Origin: a virus | IMG/VR virus record: IMGVR_UViG_3300021378_000015 | Span: 17,341 to 81,340 of that record | Reading direction: 5' to 3' (one strand) | DNA length: 64,000 bases | Shown here: positions 7,623 to 17,953 of the stretch, one piece after another | How positions within the stretch are numbered: the first letter of the stretch is position 1 | Layout: the number at the start of each line of letters is the position of its first letter | Program-made: the position numbers and the translations under genes | Notes under the pieces: model-generated | What the model was told of the DNA's origin: nothing | Seen by the model: only the letters and a program-made list of their open reading frames with translations | Databases searched by the model: none

Positions 7623-8429
7623 ATGTCAACTACAACAAAGGCTGCTCCCAAGGCGGCAGCAAAAAAAACACCTGCGCCTAAAAAAGGCTACAGCGTAATC
7701 AAAAAAGATGCGGCTCCAGAAACCACTAAGGTTTTTGAAATTCCAAAAGGAGGCGGTATCGTTTCAAAAATAAAATCAGAGGTAAGTGTATACGATCCAG
7801 AAACAAATCAGGTTCGTAGTATACGTTATTGTCCTGGAGAACCAAGTGTATTCCGTGATCAACAGAACGAAAAGTCTCGTCGAGAACACGTCATATTCAG
7901 AGATGGTCTATTGGCTGTTCCGTATAATAAACCAAACCTTGCTAAGTTTCTTGAACTACACCCCAGTAATATAGCAAACGGCGGTAAGTTGTTTAAGATT
8001 GTAGACAACAGTAGAGATTCTGAAGAAGTGGTTAACAGCGAGTTCTTGACTCATGATGCTGTTTCCCTTGTTCGTACAAAAGGTTCTGATGAGATATTAG
8101 CAGTTGCTTTATCTTTAGGAATCAACATTGAACAACAAATGATTGATATCCGTAGAGAGATGTTACGCGAAGCAAAAAGCAGCCCCGCTACTTTTATTGC
8201 TATGTTTGATGATCCACGCGTTAAGACTCGATCAGCAGTTATTCAATCAAATGATTTTCAAATCATATCGTGTAAGCCTGACGGAGTATACTGGTTTGAC
8301 AGTGGTAGATTAATTATATCTGTTCCTGCTGGTCAAGATCCAAAAGACATGATGGTTCGTTTTTGTCTTACCGAAAAAGGAGCGTCTGTATACGATGAAC
8401 TAATATCTCGATTAGAAAAACTTTCGTAG
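7623..8429 (+). CDS. Hypothetical structural-region protein (268 aa)
   Basis: The N-terminal ~35 residues are Lys/Ala/Pro-rich ('KAAPKAAAKKTPAPKKGYS'), resembling a flexible basic tail that could bind DNA. The remainder is mixed alpha/beta with 'IRYCPGEPSVF' and 'LEKLS' at the end. It lies between the capsid terminator and another terminator at 8481, so it is its own transcription unit or the read-through product of the capsid message. It may be a head decoration or completion protein; no family recognised. Confidence 0.65.
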   Translation: MSTTTKAAPKAAAKKTPAPKKGYSVIKKDAAPETTKVFEIPKGGGIVSKIKSEVSVYDPETNQVRSIRYCPGEPSVFRDQQNEKSRREHVIFRDGLLAVPYNKPNLAKFLELHPSNIANGGKLFKIVDNSRDSEEVVNSEFLTHDAVSLVRTKGSDEILAVALSLGINIEQQMIDIRREMLREAKSSPATFIAMFDDPRVKTRSAVIQSNDFQIISCKPDGVYWFDSGRLIISVPAGQDPKDMMVRFCLTEKGASVYDELISRLEKLS

Positions 8430-8480
8430 ATTTACAGTACATTATTCGTATATGTGTTCTGTTAAACACATGTAAGCAGT

Positions 8481-8511
8481 AGAGGGGGTCCCGTAAGACC
8501 CCCTCTTTTTA
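8481..8511 (+). terminator. Rho-independent terminator
   Basis: AGAGGGGGTC (8481-8490) pairs perfectly with GACCCCCTCT (8497-8506) around CCGTAA, followed by TTTTT. Confidence 0.95.
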
Positions 8512-8516
8512 TTTCG

Positions 8517-8524
8517 TATATTTG
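8517..8524 (+). promoter_or_regulatory. -7 box TATATTTG before the connector/tail operon
   Basis: TATATTTGC lies directly after a terminator and 20 nt before the ATG at 8545; it most likely drives the 8545-15104 genes. Confidence 0.6.
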
Positions 8525-8544
8525 CTGTAAAGCCAAAAACTATT

Positions 8545-9297
8545 ATGGCAAGTGTAGAAAGAGTTTACAAAGCAGTTAGAGACATAGCCAACAAAGACCA
8601 AAGAGGTTTTGTTACGCCGGCAATTTTCAATGAGTTCGCAGGCATGGCACAGATGAATGTATTCAATAGTTTGTTTGAAGAAATGACTATGGCTAATAGA
8701 TTACGTCGTAGTGCATTGGACGGGTCTCGTCAGTTTGCGCGTGCTAAACAGATAGAAGAAGATCTGTCTACATTCTCTAAGAAGTCAGAGTTGACTTTAA
8801 CTTCTGGAGTAGTGGATAAGCCTTCTGATTTTGCTCGTGCAATTTCAATATCAACTATTGGCAAAATGATACTGGGTGTTCAACAACAGTCTCTTGTGCA
8901 GATGTGCTACAATGAAGATCATATTGATAGAATACTAAACAGCGATTTATCAGCACCTTCAGATGATGCCCCTGTTGCATTGATTGCAAATCAGATAGAG
9001 ATATTCCCTAATGTAAATACAAGCATAAATAAAATCAACCTTCGGTACTTTAAGTTGCCTCAAGGTATTGTCCCAACGACAGGAGCAAAAACAACAGCGT
9101 CTCCTAAGTTTGGTTATTCCTCTTCTGTAGCAGGTGTTGAATTATATCTTGCCGCAAACAGTGTAGACTTTGAATTACCTGAGCAATACTTTGGTGAGTT
9201 GGTTAACGAGATTGCTTTACTTATAGGTGTAAACCTTCGTGATGCGAATGTATACAATTACTCTAATTCAGAGATAACGAAACAAGAGAATAGATAA
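8545..9297 (+). CDS. Putative head-tail connector/tail protein (250 aa)
   Basis: First gene of a block leading to the tail hub. The protein begins with a helical stretch, 'VERVYKAVRDIANKDQRG', continues 'FNEFAGMAQMNVFNSLFEEM' and is beta-rich towards its end. Position after the capsid and before a 247-residue partner fits a head-completion or adaptor protein of a short-tailed phage. The stop overlaps the next start (TAATG), so stoichiometric co-translation with 9297 is likely. No family recognised. Confidence 0.6.
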   Translation: MASVERVYKAVRDIANKDQRGFVTPAIFNEFAGMAQMNVFNSLFEEMTMANRLRRSALDGSRQFARAKQIEEDLSTFSKKSELTLTSGVVDKPSDFARAISISTIGKMILGVQQQSLVQMCYNEDHIDRILNSDLSAPSDDAPVALIANQIEIFPNVNTSINKINLRYFKLPQGIVPTTGAKTTASPKFGYSSSVAGVELYLAANSVDFELPEQYFGELVNEIALLIGVNLRDANVYNYSNSEITKQENR

Positions 9298-10040
9298 TGA
9301 GTCAGTCATACGTAACAGTAGATAAAGTAGTTAACGACTACACAATGAGTATAGATGCAGATGACTATGGGTCTAATGCGTCTGATTATATGTTGCGTCA
9401 GTATGCGTTAAGAGGTATCCGTGAATTTGGATTTGACATAGCACATACTATTAAAACAGTATTGCTTGATGTTAATCAATCACTGGGTACCGTTGACATG
9501 CCGTCTGATTATGTTGACATGGTCAAGATGGGGCAGTTGGGTAATGATGGACTCGTATATGTTTTTGCCGAGAACCCTAACATGAATCTTCTTCCTGATC
9601 AACCGGCTGATGCTATTCCAGATTACTTACTGGGGTTTGATTCTTATGTGTTCAGAAACTTTGTTTATGAATCTACAATGGGACGTCTATACGGTCTTGG
9701 TGGTGGACAAGGTGCAGGAGAGTATAGAGTCAACTGGGCAGAATGTAGATTTGAGATATCATTACTTTCAGATACTACCCAGGTAGTTCTTGAGTATATT
9801 TCAGATGCTGCTAAATCAAGTAACCCTTGTGTGCCTGTATACGCAGAAGAAGCGTTACGTGCTTATATATATTACAAGACAGTACATCGTAAATCAAGTG
9901 TACCTGTAAGTGAGAAACAGCGCGCTCGTGCAGAATACTATAACGAACGTCGATTGGCAAATGCTCGATTGAAATCGTGGAATAAATTTGATGCGTTAAG
10001 CACAAGCAGAAGAAATTTCAAACTAAGTCCTAAAGCATAA
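9297..10040 (+). CDS. Putative head-tail adaptor (247 aa)
   Basis: Begins with 'VDKVVNDYTMSIDADDYGSN' and has helical segments 'LRQYALRGIREFGFDIAHTI' and 'EEALRAYIYYKTVHRKSS' near the end, a layout I associate with ring-forming adaptors and tail-tube proteins of podovirus-like Bacteroidetes phages. It is translationally coupled to the preceding gene and followed 3 nt later by the tail hub gene. The specific role is inferred from position. Confidence 0.6.
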   Translation: MSQSYVTVDKVVNDYTMSIDADDYGSNASDYMLRQYALRGIREFGFDIAHTIKTVLLDVNQSLGTVDMPSDYVDMVKMGQLGNDGLVYVFAENPNMNLLPDQPADAIPDYLLGFDSYVFRNFVYESTMGRLYGLGGGQGAGEYRVNWAECRFEISLLSDTTQVVLEYISDAAKSSNPCVPVYAEEALRAYIYYKTVHRKSSVPVSEKQRARAEYYNERRLANARLKSWNKFDALSTSRRNFKLSPKA

Positions 10041-10043
10041 TCA

Positions 10044-13000
10044 ATGCCGTCTATTGATAAAATCATACCACGCTATCTGAACAGTGACGATGATGAGCGT
10101 TTGATCAAGCGTACCGAAATGGTTGACGCTCAAAACGTACGTGTATCTATAGACTCAGAGATAGATGCTCAAGTTTTAAAAAATGCTTGGGGTAATATTA
10201 GTCGAGCAGACACAATAGAAAACGGAACTATACCGGCTGGTACTAATGTTGTTATAGGATCTATTGCTGATGAGCAGTCAGCGCAGATATATTATTTCTG
10301 TTACAACAGTGCCACCAATCATACGATATTTAGATATGATCAAAACGCTAAGAAAACATTTATTGTTTATCAAGGCTCTGTGTTGCAGTTTACAGAAGAA
10401 GGTCATGTTGATGCTGACATAGTTCGGCTATCAAATCACAACATACTTTTATACTTTAATGACAGCCTAAGTCAACCAAAAAAGATTAACGCTACCCTTG
10501 CTGAACAAAGTGTATCTGGTGCAGGAGGTTACCCTGCTAATTTTATAACAGGTAGTGATGAAGAAAGACTGGCATATATCACAGTGGCAAAGGCACCGCC
10601 TTTAATTCCTCCGGTTGTTACCTTTCAAAACAATAGTAACTATCCTCAGAATGATATATTCGAAAAAAACTTTCAGTTTGCTTATCAATATGAATATTTT
10701 GATGGTGAGCAGAGTGCATTAAGTCCATACTCTTTACTGGGTATATCTAAGTCTCAATTGAAAGATGGGTTTATAAATGCCGGTGCAAGAAACTTTTATA
10801 ATGAGGCCAAGATCCAGGTGACATACAGCGCAGCAGATGTAAAAGATTTAAACATCTACGGGCGTATTGGTGATAAGGATGCTCCATTCTTTTTGATTGA
10901 CACTATACCTAATGACAACGGAACCGGAACACAGAATATATTTTTTAGGAATGATTCTAACTATATAGGTCTTTCTACTCAGGTTCAAGATAAGAGATAC
11001 GATAATGTACCTCAGAAAGCAGATAGTCAAGCACTGTCTCAGGGGCGTCTTTTTTATGGTGGTTATACCGAAGGGTACGACAACCTTCCGTTTATGGATG
11101 TAGACGCGTTACCTAACTATAACGAGAAGCCGAATACCTATCAAGTAACTATTTCAAAAAACACTAATCTAACTCCTTACTTAGGTGAGTTTATAGATAT
11201 AGACTTTAGCAGTATACCAATAGCAGGAGTTACCGCAGACTCAAAAGTATTGCTATCATTCAATTGGAATGACGGTGCTATGACCATACGTAATGATCTC
11301 AAAACCGACAGAGATTTTAACTTTGTTGACTCACTTGGTAATTTTAAATTATATAATGATGCAGCCGGTACAGATTTAGTAGGTCTTGCAGGTGGTACAG
11401 ATGCGGAGAAACTTGCAGGAATGGCGGGTCTTAGAACTATTGCCAATGGTACTAATTATCAGACTGGGATAAACCTTGATTCAGGAACGCTAAACTCTCC
11501 TCCTCAAATAAGATTTATATCTCAAAAAGGAACTTCAGATACAAGAGAAGAAAGTGTTGGTATTAAAAAGATCAACAACGGTATTAAGGTTATTAGTAGT
11601 GGTTTTCAGGTAAGAAAGATTATAGATATACCGGCTAACAAAACTCGTGCTGAGATACAGACGATTATAGCAAATGAAGTCGATGGGTTATACCCTACTC
11701 AGTTGATGCCTCAAGATGGAGAGGCAGGCTTCAGTACTTTTACTACAGGCTTTGGCACCAGAACAACAGTTGAGTCCGCTGCTTTTGCGGGTGCTGGAGA
11801 GGTATGGTTTAGAAGAACTAATCCAAACTTCACGACTGGTGTTGACACCTACAAGTTGTCTTTAAGCCTTGTGAACATGAGAATCAATAAATTGGTTTTC
11901 GGAACAAAGGAGGCTGAGGTCATAGAGCCGTTTGGTACATCTTCATCATTTGACATTATCGAAGCAAACATCGATGGCCAGTTACCAATGCTTAATAGTG
12001 GCAGTAGTTTTAATCTTGTGCCAACTACTAATGGACTTTATCTTTCAAACCAGGGTGCAAGTATCACTGGTAAGGGCGCATCGATTGAGCGCAATGGAGG
12101 ATACATTACAGCGGGAGGTAGTTTTGCTATTGCTAATGATGACATGGATGGTAACAGGTGTTTTAAGTCTGGTTCAAGTCATGAACTTGGTTTGCTATAC
12201 TATGATCAAAAAGGAAGACCAGGTGGTGTGCAGCCTTTAGATGATGAGACTTTTGTTCAGCATACTAACAATCGTTCAAATCAAAATAATTTAGATGGCT
12301 ACGCAGATATTACAATGCGTATACGCCATAAGGCCCCTGCTTGGGCAGATAGGTTCAGTGTTGTTTATGCTGGCCAAGGATCAATAATAAACAAGGTTCA
12401 GTACTCTATTGGCGGAGCCTATCTTGCTTTAAATGATGCGGCTGAAGGAAGTTTTGGATCAACAATGAGTATGTATCTATCAATAGGTACGCTGCAAGGG
12501 CGAAACAATTCTTATGATAATCAATTAGGCGCTGACATAAACTATGGTTTTGCCGAAGGCGATAGAGTTCGTATAGTTTCATATGGCGACAATCTTAAAG
12601 AAACAAAAACATGGAGGATATCTAAAAAGATAACTCTCTTAGCAGACGCTACCTTAAATCCTATTTTAGACAGAAGTTCAAAGGCAGCCATTCAAAATAC
12701 AACTGGTGACTTTCTTGTATTAGAAGACAACAATACTCCTGGTTGGAATACCAGTAGTTTAATGGACAACACCTCCAACTGGAACAACAAATGTGTTATA
12801 GAAATATACCGAGAGAGCGATGCCTTCACGGAAATGTTCTATTACGAAATAGGTGAAAACAAATCTATAGACAGCGTAGGTGTTCACCAGACAGATCGCG
12901 TAAGCACAACCGCAACCATTGAGATAGTTTCGCAAACAGGAGACGTTGTAGAGTTTCGTTCACCAATACGATTTTTCAAGGGAGATAATATTGAAACTTC

Positions 13001-15104
13001 AGGTGGATCAAGTATTACAGTGGGTAATGTTGTAGAAGATACATCTAAGTCTGGATATTCTTTTAGAGTTTATGGTGAGACTACATACACATGGCCAACT
13101 TTAAGCCTACATGTAATGACTGTTACTAATCCTGATTCTGTATTTAATATAGATCAGGGTGATTCATACTTTAGGTTACGTACATTATTCTATGGTAGTG
13201 CTCCGCGAAAAGGAGACGTATGGAGAAACCTTTCAGCAGCGTATACTCAAAATGCTTTAGTTGATTGGGTTGAAGATCCTCGTGTTAGTGATTTCTTTAA
13301 ATCAGATTACACTTCATTAGGTAAGAGTTATCCTTATCTTCCTGATGCAACTACTATAAAAAGATATGGTTCTATAACTTATTCAGATCCATTCTCTTTT
13401 GAAAACACACAACTTGGACTTTCGTCATTTAATTTGACGATGCAGAATTTTGCCGATATGTCTTATGACTACGGCTCAATTAAGTCTATGGTTTCCCATG
13501 ATCAACTAATGTATATAATACATGAGCGCCGTGCTGGTGTTGTACCTGTTCAGAGAAATATACTCACAGCGGATTCTGGTGAGTCTCTTGTAGCGTCAAA
13601 TATGATACTGGGTCCAGTAAACTATTATGTGGGAGAATATGGGGTAAACAATAACCCTGAATCTGTTGCTCAGTATAGAGGACAGATTTACTTTATGGAT
13701 GCAAGAGCCGGTAAGGTATTGCGTATAGGAAAGGAAACAGGGATTAGTGTTATAAGCGAGGTTCTGGTTGATGGATTCTTTAAAAGCAAAACATTCTCAA
13801 CTGCTCTTTCTGCTAAAAACAAAAGATATCATGGTGGCATAGACAGAGAAAACACGGAGTATATTATTAGTTCTCCTGCTCTGTTCACATCACGCATTAC
13901 TATCAATGATGCGTGTACGGGTCAAACGGCTACAGGTAACTCAAGAACGAATCAGGACGGTGACATCATAAATGTTTCGCCGGTGTATGACGATTCGCTA
14001 ACATTCTTTTGGAATACAGATGTAAGAAACTGGGAGTGTAGTCTTGATGACTGGGACACTTCGGGAAGCGGTCTTATATTAATTGATCAACTTACGTCTA
14101 ACCCTATCGTAGGGCTTTCAGAGAACTACTCTCCGTCACTTTCTACGTCTTTGAATACTGCCATACCAGTTGTAATGACATCGTCTCAGTATACAGCGTT
14201 TTATCCTGCAACATTTAATCAATTGACAGGGGTGGTTAGACCTGATACAACATCACCGAGTGGTGATATTCTAATTGACAACACTCTTGAAACTCTTGAG
14301 GCATTTACTATTGCTTATAACCTTTGGGATAAATACTGGAGTACCAGATACTCTTACAACACCGATGGGATAATATCATTGACGGACAGAATGTATACGT
14401 TTAACGGTGCTAAGATATATGAGCATTCTCCTGATGCAACAAGAAATACTTTTTACGGAATTGCTGGTGACACAATAGTTGAAGTGGTTTCTAACTTTAA
14501 TCCATCTATGATTAAGGTCTATGAGGCGTTAAGTCTTGAAGGCAACAATTCAGCATGGACTGTTACACTTAATAATAGTGACCAAACCAGTACGATTGCT
14601 TCCTCAATATGGGACGAGAAAGAAAATTTCTACTACGCTCCCGTACATCAAGACTCCTCAAACAATGTCACGTACACTTCTACCGCAAATGTTACTACCG
14701 TTAGCGGAACGTCTGAAGTCTTTTCACTTGGAGAAGTAGATACATTACCGAGTCCTCTTGCTGACAAGATACCTTTTAAGAATGCTATAAATAATCAAGC
14801 GTTCCCATTAGGAGACTCAACAGCGTTGTATGTTTTAAATATTGCTCAGAATAGATTAGAGCCTTTAAATCTCTATGCTGTTTCGGTTTCTGGTGAAAAA
14901 GAATTAACTTGTAATGCAACCATATCTGGGTTCTCTGCTGGAGATACGCTGGTGTTGATTGCTAACTCTGCAATAGAAGGAGATTCAATTAGAGATTATT
15001 ATTTGAAAGCAAAATTTGTAAACCCGACTACAACTAAACATGAGTTGTACGCTATTAACTTTATATATACTAAGTCAAACCTACACAACCAACAAGGACA
15101 GTAG
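10044..15104 (+). CDS. Large tail hub / stabilisation protein (1686 aa)
   Basis: The N-terminus 'IIPRYLNSDDDERLIKRTEM' followed by 'VDAQNVRVS' resembles the large stabilisation or nozzle proteins found in crAss-like and other Bacteroidetes podoviruses (P22 gp10 functional class, from memory). The protein is almost entirely beta-rich, with long segments of alternating polarity and no transmembrane segment. Its size, unbroken frame and place between adaptor and internal virion genes make it the main tail component. It may also carry sugar-binding modules, but none is recognised. Overlapping ORFs on both strands are shadows. Confidence 0.7.
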   Translation: MPSIDKIIPRYLNSDDDERLIKRTEMVDAQNVRVSIDSEIDAQVLKNAWGNISRADTIENGTIPAGTNVVIGSIADEQSAQIYYFCYNSATNHTIFRYDQNAKKTFIVYQGSVLQFTEEGHVDADIVRLSNHNILLYFNDSLSQPKKINATLAEQSVSGAGGYPANFITGSDEERLAYITVAKAPPLIPPVVTFQNNSNYPQNDIFEKNFQFAYQYEYFDGEQSALSPYSLLGISKSQLKDGFINAGARNFYNEAKIQVTYSAADVKDLNIYGRIGDKDAPFFLIDTIPNDNGTGTQNIFFRNDSNYIGLSTQVQDKRYDNVPQKADSQALSQGRLFYGGYTEGYDNLPFMDVDALPNYNEKPNTYQVTISKNTNLTPYLGEFIDIDFSSIPIAGVTADSKVLLSFNWNDGAMTIRNDLKTDRDFNFVDSLGNFKLYNDAAGTDLVGLAGGTDAEKLAGMAGLRTIANGTNYQTGINLDSGTLNSPPQIRFISQKGTSDTREESVGIKKINNGIKVISSGFQVRKIIDIPANKTRAEIQTIIANEVDGLYPTQLMPQDGEAGFSTFTTGFGTRTTVESAAFAGAGEVWFRRTNPNFTTGVDTYKLSLSLVNMRINKLVFGTKEAEVIEPFGTSSSFDIIEANIDGQLPMLNSGSSFNLVPTTNGLYLSNQGASITGKGASIERNGGYITAGGSFAIANDDMDGNRCFKSGSSHELGLLYYDQKGRPGGVQPLDDETFVQHTNNRSNQNNLDGYADITMRIRHKAPAWADRFSVVYAGQGSIINKVQYSIGGAYLALNDAAEGSFGSTMSMYLSIGTLQGRNNSYDNQLGADINYGFAEGDRVRIVSYGDNLKETKTWRISKKITLLADATLNPILDRSSKAAIQNTTGDFLVLEDNNTPGWNTSSLMDNTSNWNNKCVIEIYRESDAFTEMFYYEIGENKSIDSVGVHQTDRVSTTATIEIVSQTGDVVEFRSPIRFFKGDNIETSGGSSITVGNVVEDTSKSGYSFRVYGETTYTWPTLSLHVMTVTNPDSVFNIDQGDSYFRLRTLFYGSAPRKGDVWRNLSAAYTQNALVDWVEDPRVSDFFKSDYTSLGKSYPYLPDATTIKRYGSITYSDPFSFENTQLGLSSFNLTMQNFADMSYDYGSIKSMVSHDQLMYIIHERRAGVVPVQRNILTADSGESLVASNMILGPVNYYVGEYGVNNNPESVAQYRGQIYFMDARAGKVLRIGKETGISVISEVLVDGFFKSKTFSTALSAKNKRYHGGIDRENTEYIISSPALFTSRITINDACTGQTATGNSRTNQDGDIINVSPVYDDSLTFFWNTDVRNWECSLDDWDTSGSGLILIDQLTSNPIVGLSENYSPSLSTSLNTAIPVVMTSSQYTAFYPATFNQLTGVVRPDTTSPSGDILIDNTLETLEAFTIAYNLWDKYWSTRYSYNTDGIISLTDRMYTFNGAKIYEHSPDATRNTFYGIAGDTIVEVVSNFNPSMIKVYEALSLEGNNSAWTVTLNNSDQTSTIASSIWDEKENFYYAPVHQDSSNNVTYTSTANVTTVSGTSEVFSLGEVDTLPSPLADKIPFKNAINNQAFPLGDSTALYVLNIAQNRLEPLNLYAVSVSGEKELTCNATISGFSAGDTLVLIANSAIEGDSIRDYYLKAKFVNPTTTKHELYAINFIYTKSNLHNQQGQ

Positions 15105-15112
15105 TAATCCTT

Positions 15113-15120
15113 ATTTTTGT
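15113..15120 (+). promoter_or_regulatory. Candidate -7 box TATTTTTG
   Basis: TATTTTTG fits TAnnTTTG and lies 20 nt before the ATG at 15141, immediately after the tail hub stop codon. It could drive the three internal virion protein genes. Confidence 0.5.
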
Positions 15121-15140
15121 AGGATAAAAAAACACGAGAT

Positions 15141-16289
15141 ATGGCAATAGGACCTTTAATTAACCTTGGTGCAGGTTTAGCAAAAACCGGATACGGATTG
15201 TATCAGGAGAATCTTGCTAAAAGAAAAATGGCGCAGGCTGATCAAACTGCCATGGGACCTATTCGTTCACAGGCTGCACGTCAGCGCATTGCGCGTCAAG
15301 AATCTGATTCACAGTCAGCGATAGATGCAGCGTTACGATCACAAGCCACACAAGCCCAGCAGATTGGGGCAACTGGCGGCTCTCGTTCTTTGCAGGCAGC
15401 AACTCCTGCATTACTTAGAGCAACAGAGTTAACAACCGGACGCGCATTAGATAGATTTGGGTCATTAGGTGCAAGAACATCTCAACTTGAAGACAAAGTA
15501 AACTTAGCAAATGCTAATGTAGGTGTAAACGCTAACCTTGCTCGATTACAACGTGCGGCAGATGCTGCTCGCTCTGTAACTTTAAGCGGTGTATCTGACG
15601 TTATCGGAGGAACAGCCGGCCTACTTGGAGGCATTGGTAAAAAAGGGAAGGGCACTGATGATGTTGTTGAAACCATGACGGAAGAAACAATAACTCCAGA
15701 GAAACAGGCAGTTATGGATCAAGCCAGTATACCAATGACAACAAATGCTTTTGGTGCAATGGATATTCCTGGAAGCAGTATGGCTGGAGTAAACAGAGCG
15801 TCTGATATTGCAGTACGTAGAAAGGGCGCTGGCCTCAATTTAACACCTGAGTACGAAGTCAATGCAAGTAACTATGCTCCTTCACCTGTTGGAGTACAAG
15901 ACATTGATACTTCATTTGATACCAAGGCAGAATATGACTTTTTAAATCAGAGTCGTGCTAAAGCAACAACTCAATTAGATGATCTTGCTAATAGAGTAAA
16001 CACTTTTGAAGACAGGCAAGAAGAAGAAATCAATAGATTGGGTCTGTTGAACCAGCCTATGAGTGAAGGTGGAGAATTAGACAGAGCAGAAAAAACACCA
16101 GGTGATTTTGATCATGAAGAAAACCCAATTGACATTGTGCAAGAGGGAGACAAGATTGGTGAGATGACTGGAGGAGAGTATATATTTAACCCAGAGCAAG
16201 CAGAGGAATTGTTAGAACTTTCTAAAGAAGGTGATAGTGAACTACATGAGTTCGTCCGTAACTTGTTAAGTAAAGAACAATTTAAGTAA
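15141..16289 (+). CDS. Putative internal virion protein A (382 aa)
   Basis: Starts with a hydrophobic/glycine stretch 'MAIGPLINLGAGLAKTGYGL' followed by Ala/Gln-rich helices and a second Gly-rich hydrophobic patch 'VSDVIGGTAGLLGGIGKKGK'. The C-terminus holds 'GEMTGGEYIFNPEQAEEL', a motif that recurs at the ends of phage internal core proteins. Two patches able to insert in membranes plus helical linkers match the T7 gp14 functional class, proteins ejected to form a channel. First gene of a coupled three-gene block with 16289 (TAATG overlap) and 17954. Confidence 0.6.
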   Translation: MAIGPLINLGAGLAKTGYGLYQENLAKRKMAQADQTAMGPIRSQAARQRIARQESDSQSAIDAALRSQATQAQQIGATGGSRSLQAATPALLRATELTTGRALDRFGSLGARTSQLEDKVNLANANVGVNANLARLQRAADAARSVTLSGVSDVIGGTAGLLGGIGKKGKGTDDVVETMTEETITPEKQAVMDQASIPMTTNAFGAMDIPGSSMAGVNRASDIAVRRKGAGLNLTPEYEVNASNYAPSPVGVQDIDTSFDTKAEYDFLNQSRAKATTQLDDLANRVNTFEDRQEEEINRLGLLNQPMSEGGELDRAEKTPGDFDHEENPIDIVQEGDKIGEMTGGEYIFNPEQAEELLELSKEGDSELHEFVRNLLSKEQFK

Positions 16290-17944
16290 TGGCTGATACA
16301 TCCCAATTTATGGCAATAGGCCAGATGCCGTCTGTTGATTATGGTGCTATATATGAGCGCTCTAAACAACGCCGTGAACTGGAAGAGCAAAGAAAGTTAG
16401 ATTACTTAAATCAGTTTCAGCAAGAGCGTGGTGCTTTTGCTCCTGGAGTAAAGGCTGAACTTCAAAAAGTTTATGACGATACTATCAAGGCAGAGTTAGA
16501 TAAAGGTGACATGTCTTTTGAGGGTAAGTCCAGACTACAGCGCAACTATAATGCTTACAAAGATCTTGCAGCAAATGCACTTGACTACACTGGACGCATT
16601 AATGATTTCGAAGCGTCGATCATGGCGGATCCAAAATCGTTTAACGATCCCGGTGCACTCATAGAAACATTAGGTGTCGCAAGAGATTCTCAAATACCAT
16701 TGAGTCAACTACCACAGATAATGCAAGACCTGCCTAATCCAAATGATTACCGTAGGTTCGAAGTAACAGAGATGGCTCCAATGGCCGTTGCTGGCGACAT
16801 ACTAAAGAAGTTAAAAACTGAGGGTGGGGGTATTAATCGTTTCTACGATATGGCCAAGAGTGGTCAGATTGATCCAGCCTCAATTACTGAAACTGTAACA
16901 GCGTGGTTTGACGGTAATCAAATATCTCAAGAACAAGAGAATGAGGCTATTGCTTTTTCTATGCGTCAGTTAGGTGCATTAGACCAAGACCTTACAGATT
17001 ACTCTAAACTAAATCAGTTAAGTGAAGAGCAGAGATTAAAATATCTACAGCAGTACGCAGGATATGTGACAGATGCTGTTACTAATTTATTGGCAGACGA
17101 CATAACAACAGCGGCGGAACAAGCGAATGCTGAGATTCGTGAGTATGCCCAGAAAGAAGACATTAAAGCGCGTGCAAAGGCTCGATATAAAGGAGCAGAT
17201 GGTTCACAAGGTGATGCTGGTGCTCAAGGATTCCAAGTAGGTGCATTAGAATATGTTCCAGCATATGGTACAGATGAAAGAGGAAAGGTAACCAATCAGT
17301 CTCGCAAAGATTATAAAGACCAGTATGGAGACGATGGTATAGCCCAGGCTCAAACTGACCTCTTTAAAAACGTAAGTTATAGTCAACCTACTATTGTAAG
17401 TAGAAAAGGAGATAACAATGTATACACTGTAGAGTCTCTTGCTATAGGTCCAAACGGAGAAAAGTTAGTGTCTCTTCGTTTTAATCAAGAAGTTGCTGGA
17501 AAGAAAAAGACTGTAAGAACTATTGTTGATTTTGAGGATATCAAAAATGAAGGAATCAAAGGAGGACAAAAAGCAGTAGACAGAATAAGTAGTGACCTTG
17601 AAGGTATGTCAGCATACTGGACACAGAACATTCTTCCTACGAAGAACCAAGTTTCTTCTGTCACAGAAGAGCAGGTTATTATGCCTACAGCGAGCAGCAG
17701 AATATCACGATTGGAAGGAATGACTGGAGAGGGAACTCCGCCTTCTGAAGAAGCAAAATCAGAAACGTCAGCAAGAGAACGTCGTAGATTACAAATCGTA
17801 CAAGCGAGTAGTCCTGAAGAACGTGCACAAATTATTGCACAGCAACTTCAAGAAGATTTACCAGACGAAGAGAAAGAAGAGTTAATTGAGATGGGTGAAA
17901 TGCCTATATTCGATCCATCAACCTTACCAAATGTTATAGATTAA
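16289..17944 (+). CDS. Putative internal virion protein B (551 aa)
   Basis: Mostly charged and helical, with long segments such as 'YERSKQRRELEEQRKLDYL' near the N-terminus that predict coiled coils. A short Gly/Ala-rich linker lies mid-protein. No transmembrane segment, signal or enzyme motif is visible. Coupled by a TAATG overlap to the preceding gene and 9 nt from the 2016-residue protein that follows. The three together resemble the trio of core proteins ejected by podoviruses; this assignment is by size order and context. Confidence 0.55.
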   Translation: MADTSQFMAIGQMPSVDYGAIYERSKQRRELEEQRKLDYLNQFQQERGAFAPGVKAELQKVYDDTIKAELDKGDMSFEGKSRLQRNYNAYKDLAANALDYTGRINDFEASIMADPKSFNDPGALIETLGVARDSQIPLSQLPQIMQDLPNPNDYRRFEVTEMAPMAVAGDILKKLKTEGGGINRFYDMAKSGQIDPASITETVTAWFDGNQISQEQENEAIAFSMRQLGALDQDLTDYSKLNQLSEEQRLKYLQQYAGYVTDAVTNLLADDITTAAEQANAEIREYAQKEDIKARAKARYKGADGSQGDAGAQGFQVGALEYVPAYGTDERGKVTNQSRKDYKDQYGDDGIAQAQTDLFKNVSYSQPTIVSRKGDNNVYTVESLAIGPNGEKLVSLRFNQEVAGKKKTVRTIVDFEDIKNEGIKGGQKAVDRISSDLEGMSAYWTQNILPTKNQVSSVTEEQVIMPTASSRISRLEGMTGEGTPPSEEAKSETSARERRRLQIVQASSPEERAQIIAQQLQEDLPDEEKEELIEMGEMPIFDPSTLPNVID

Positions 17945-17953
17945 TTTATATAA

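Noticed and set aside
11932-12240. ORF overlapping the tail hub gene in another frame (also 14536-14739, 10848-11030)
   Set aside because: Shadows of a well-supported 1686-residue frame.
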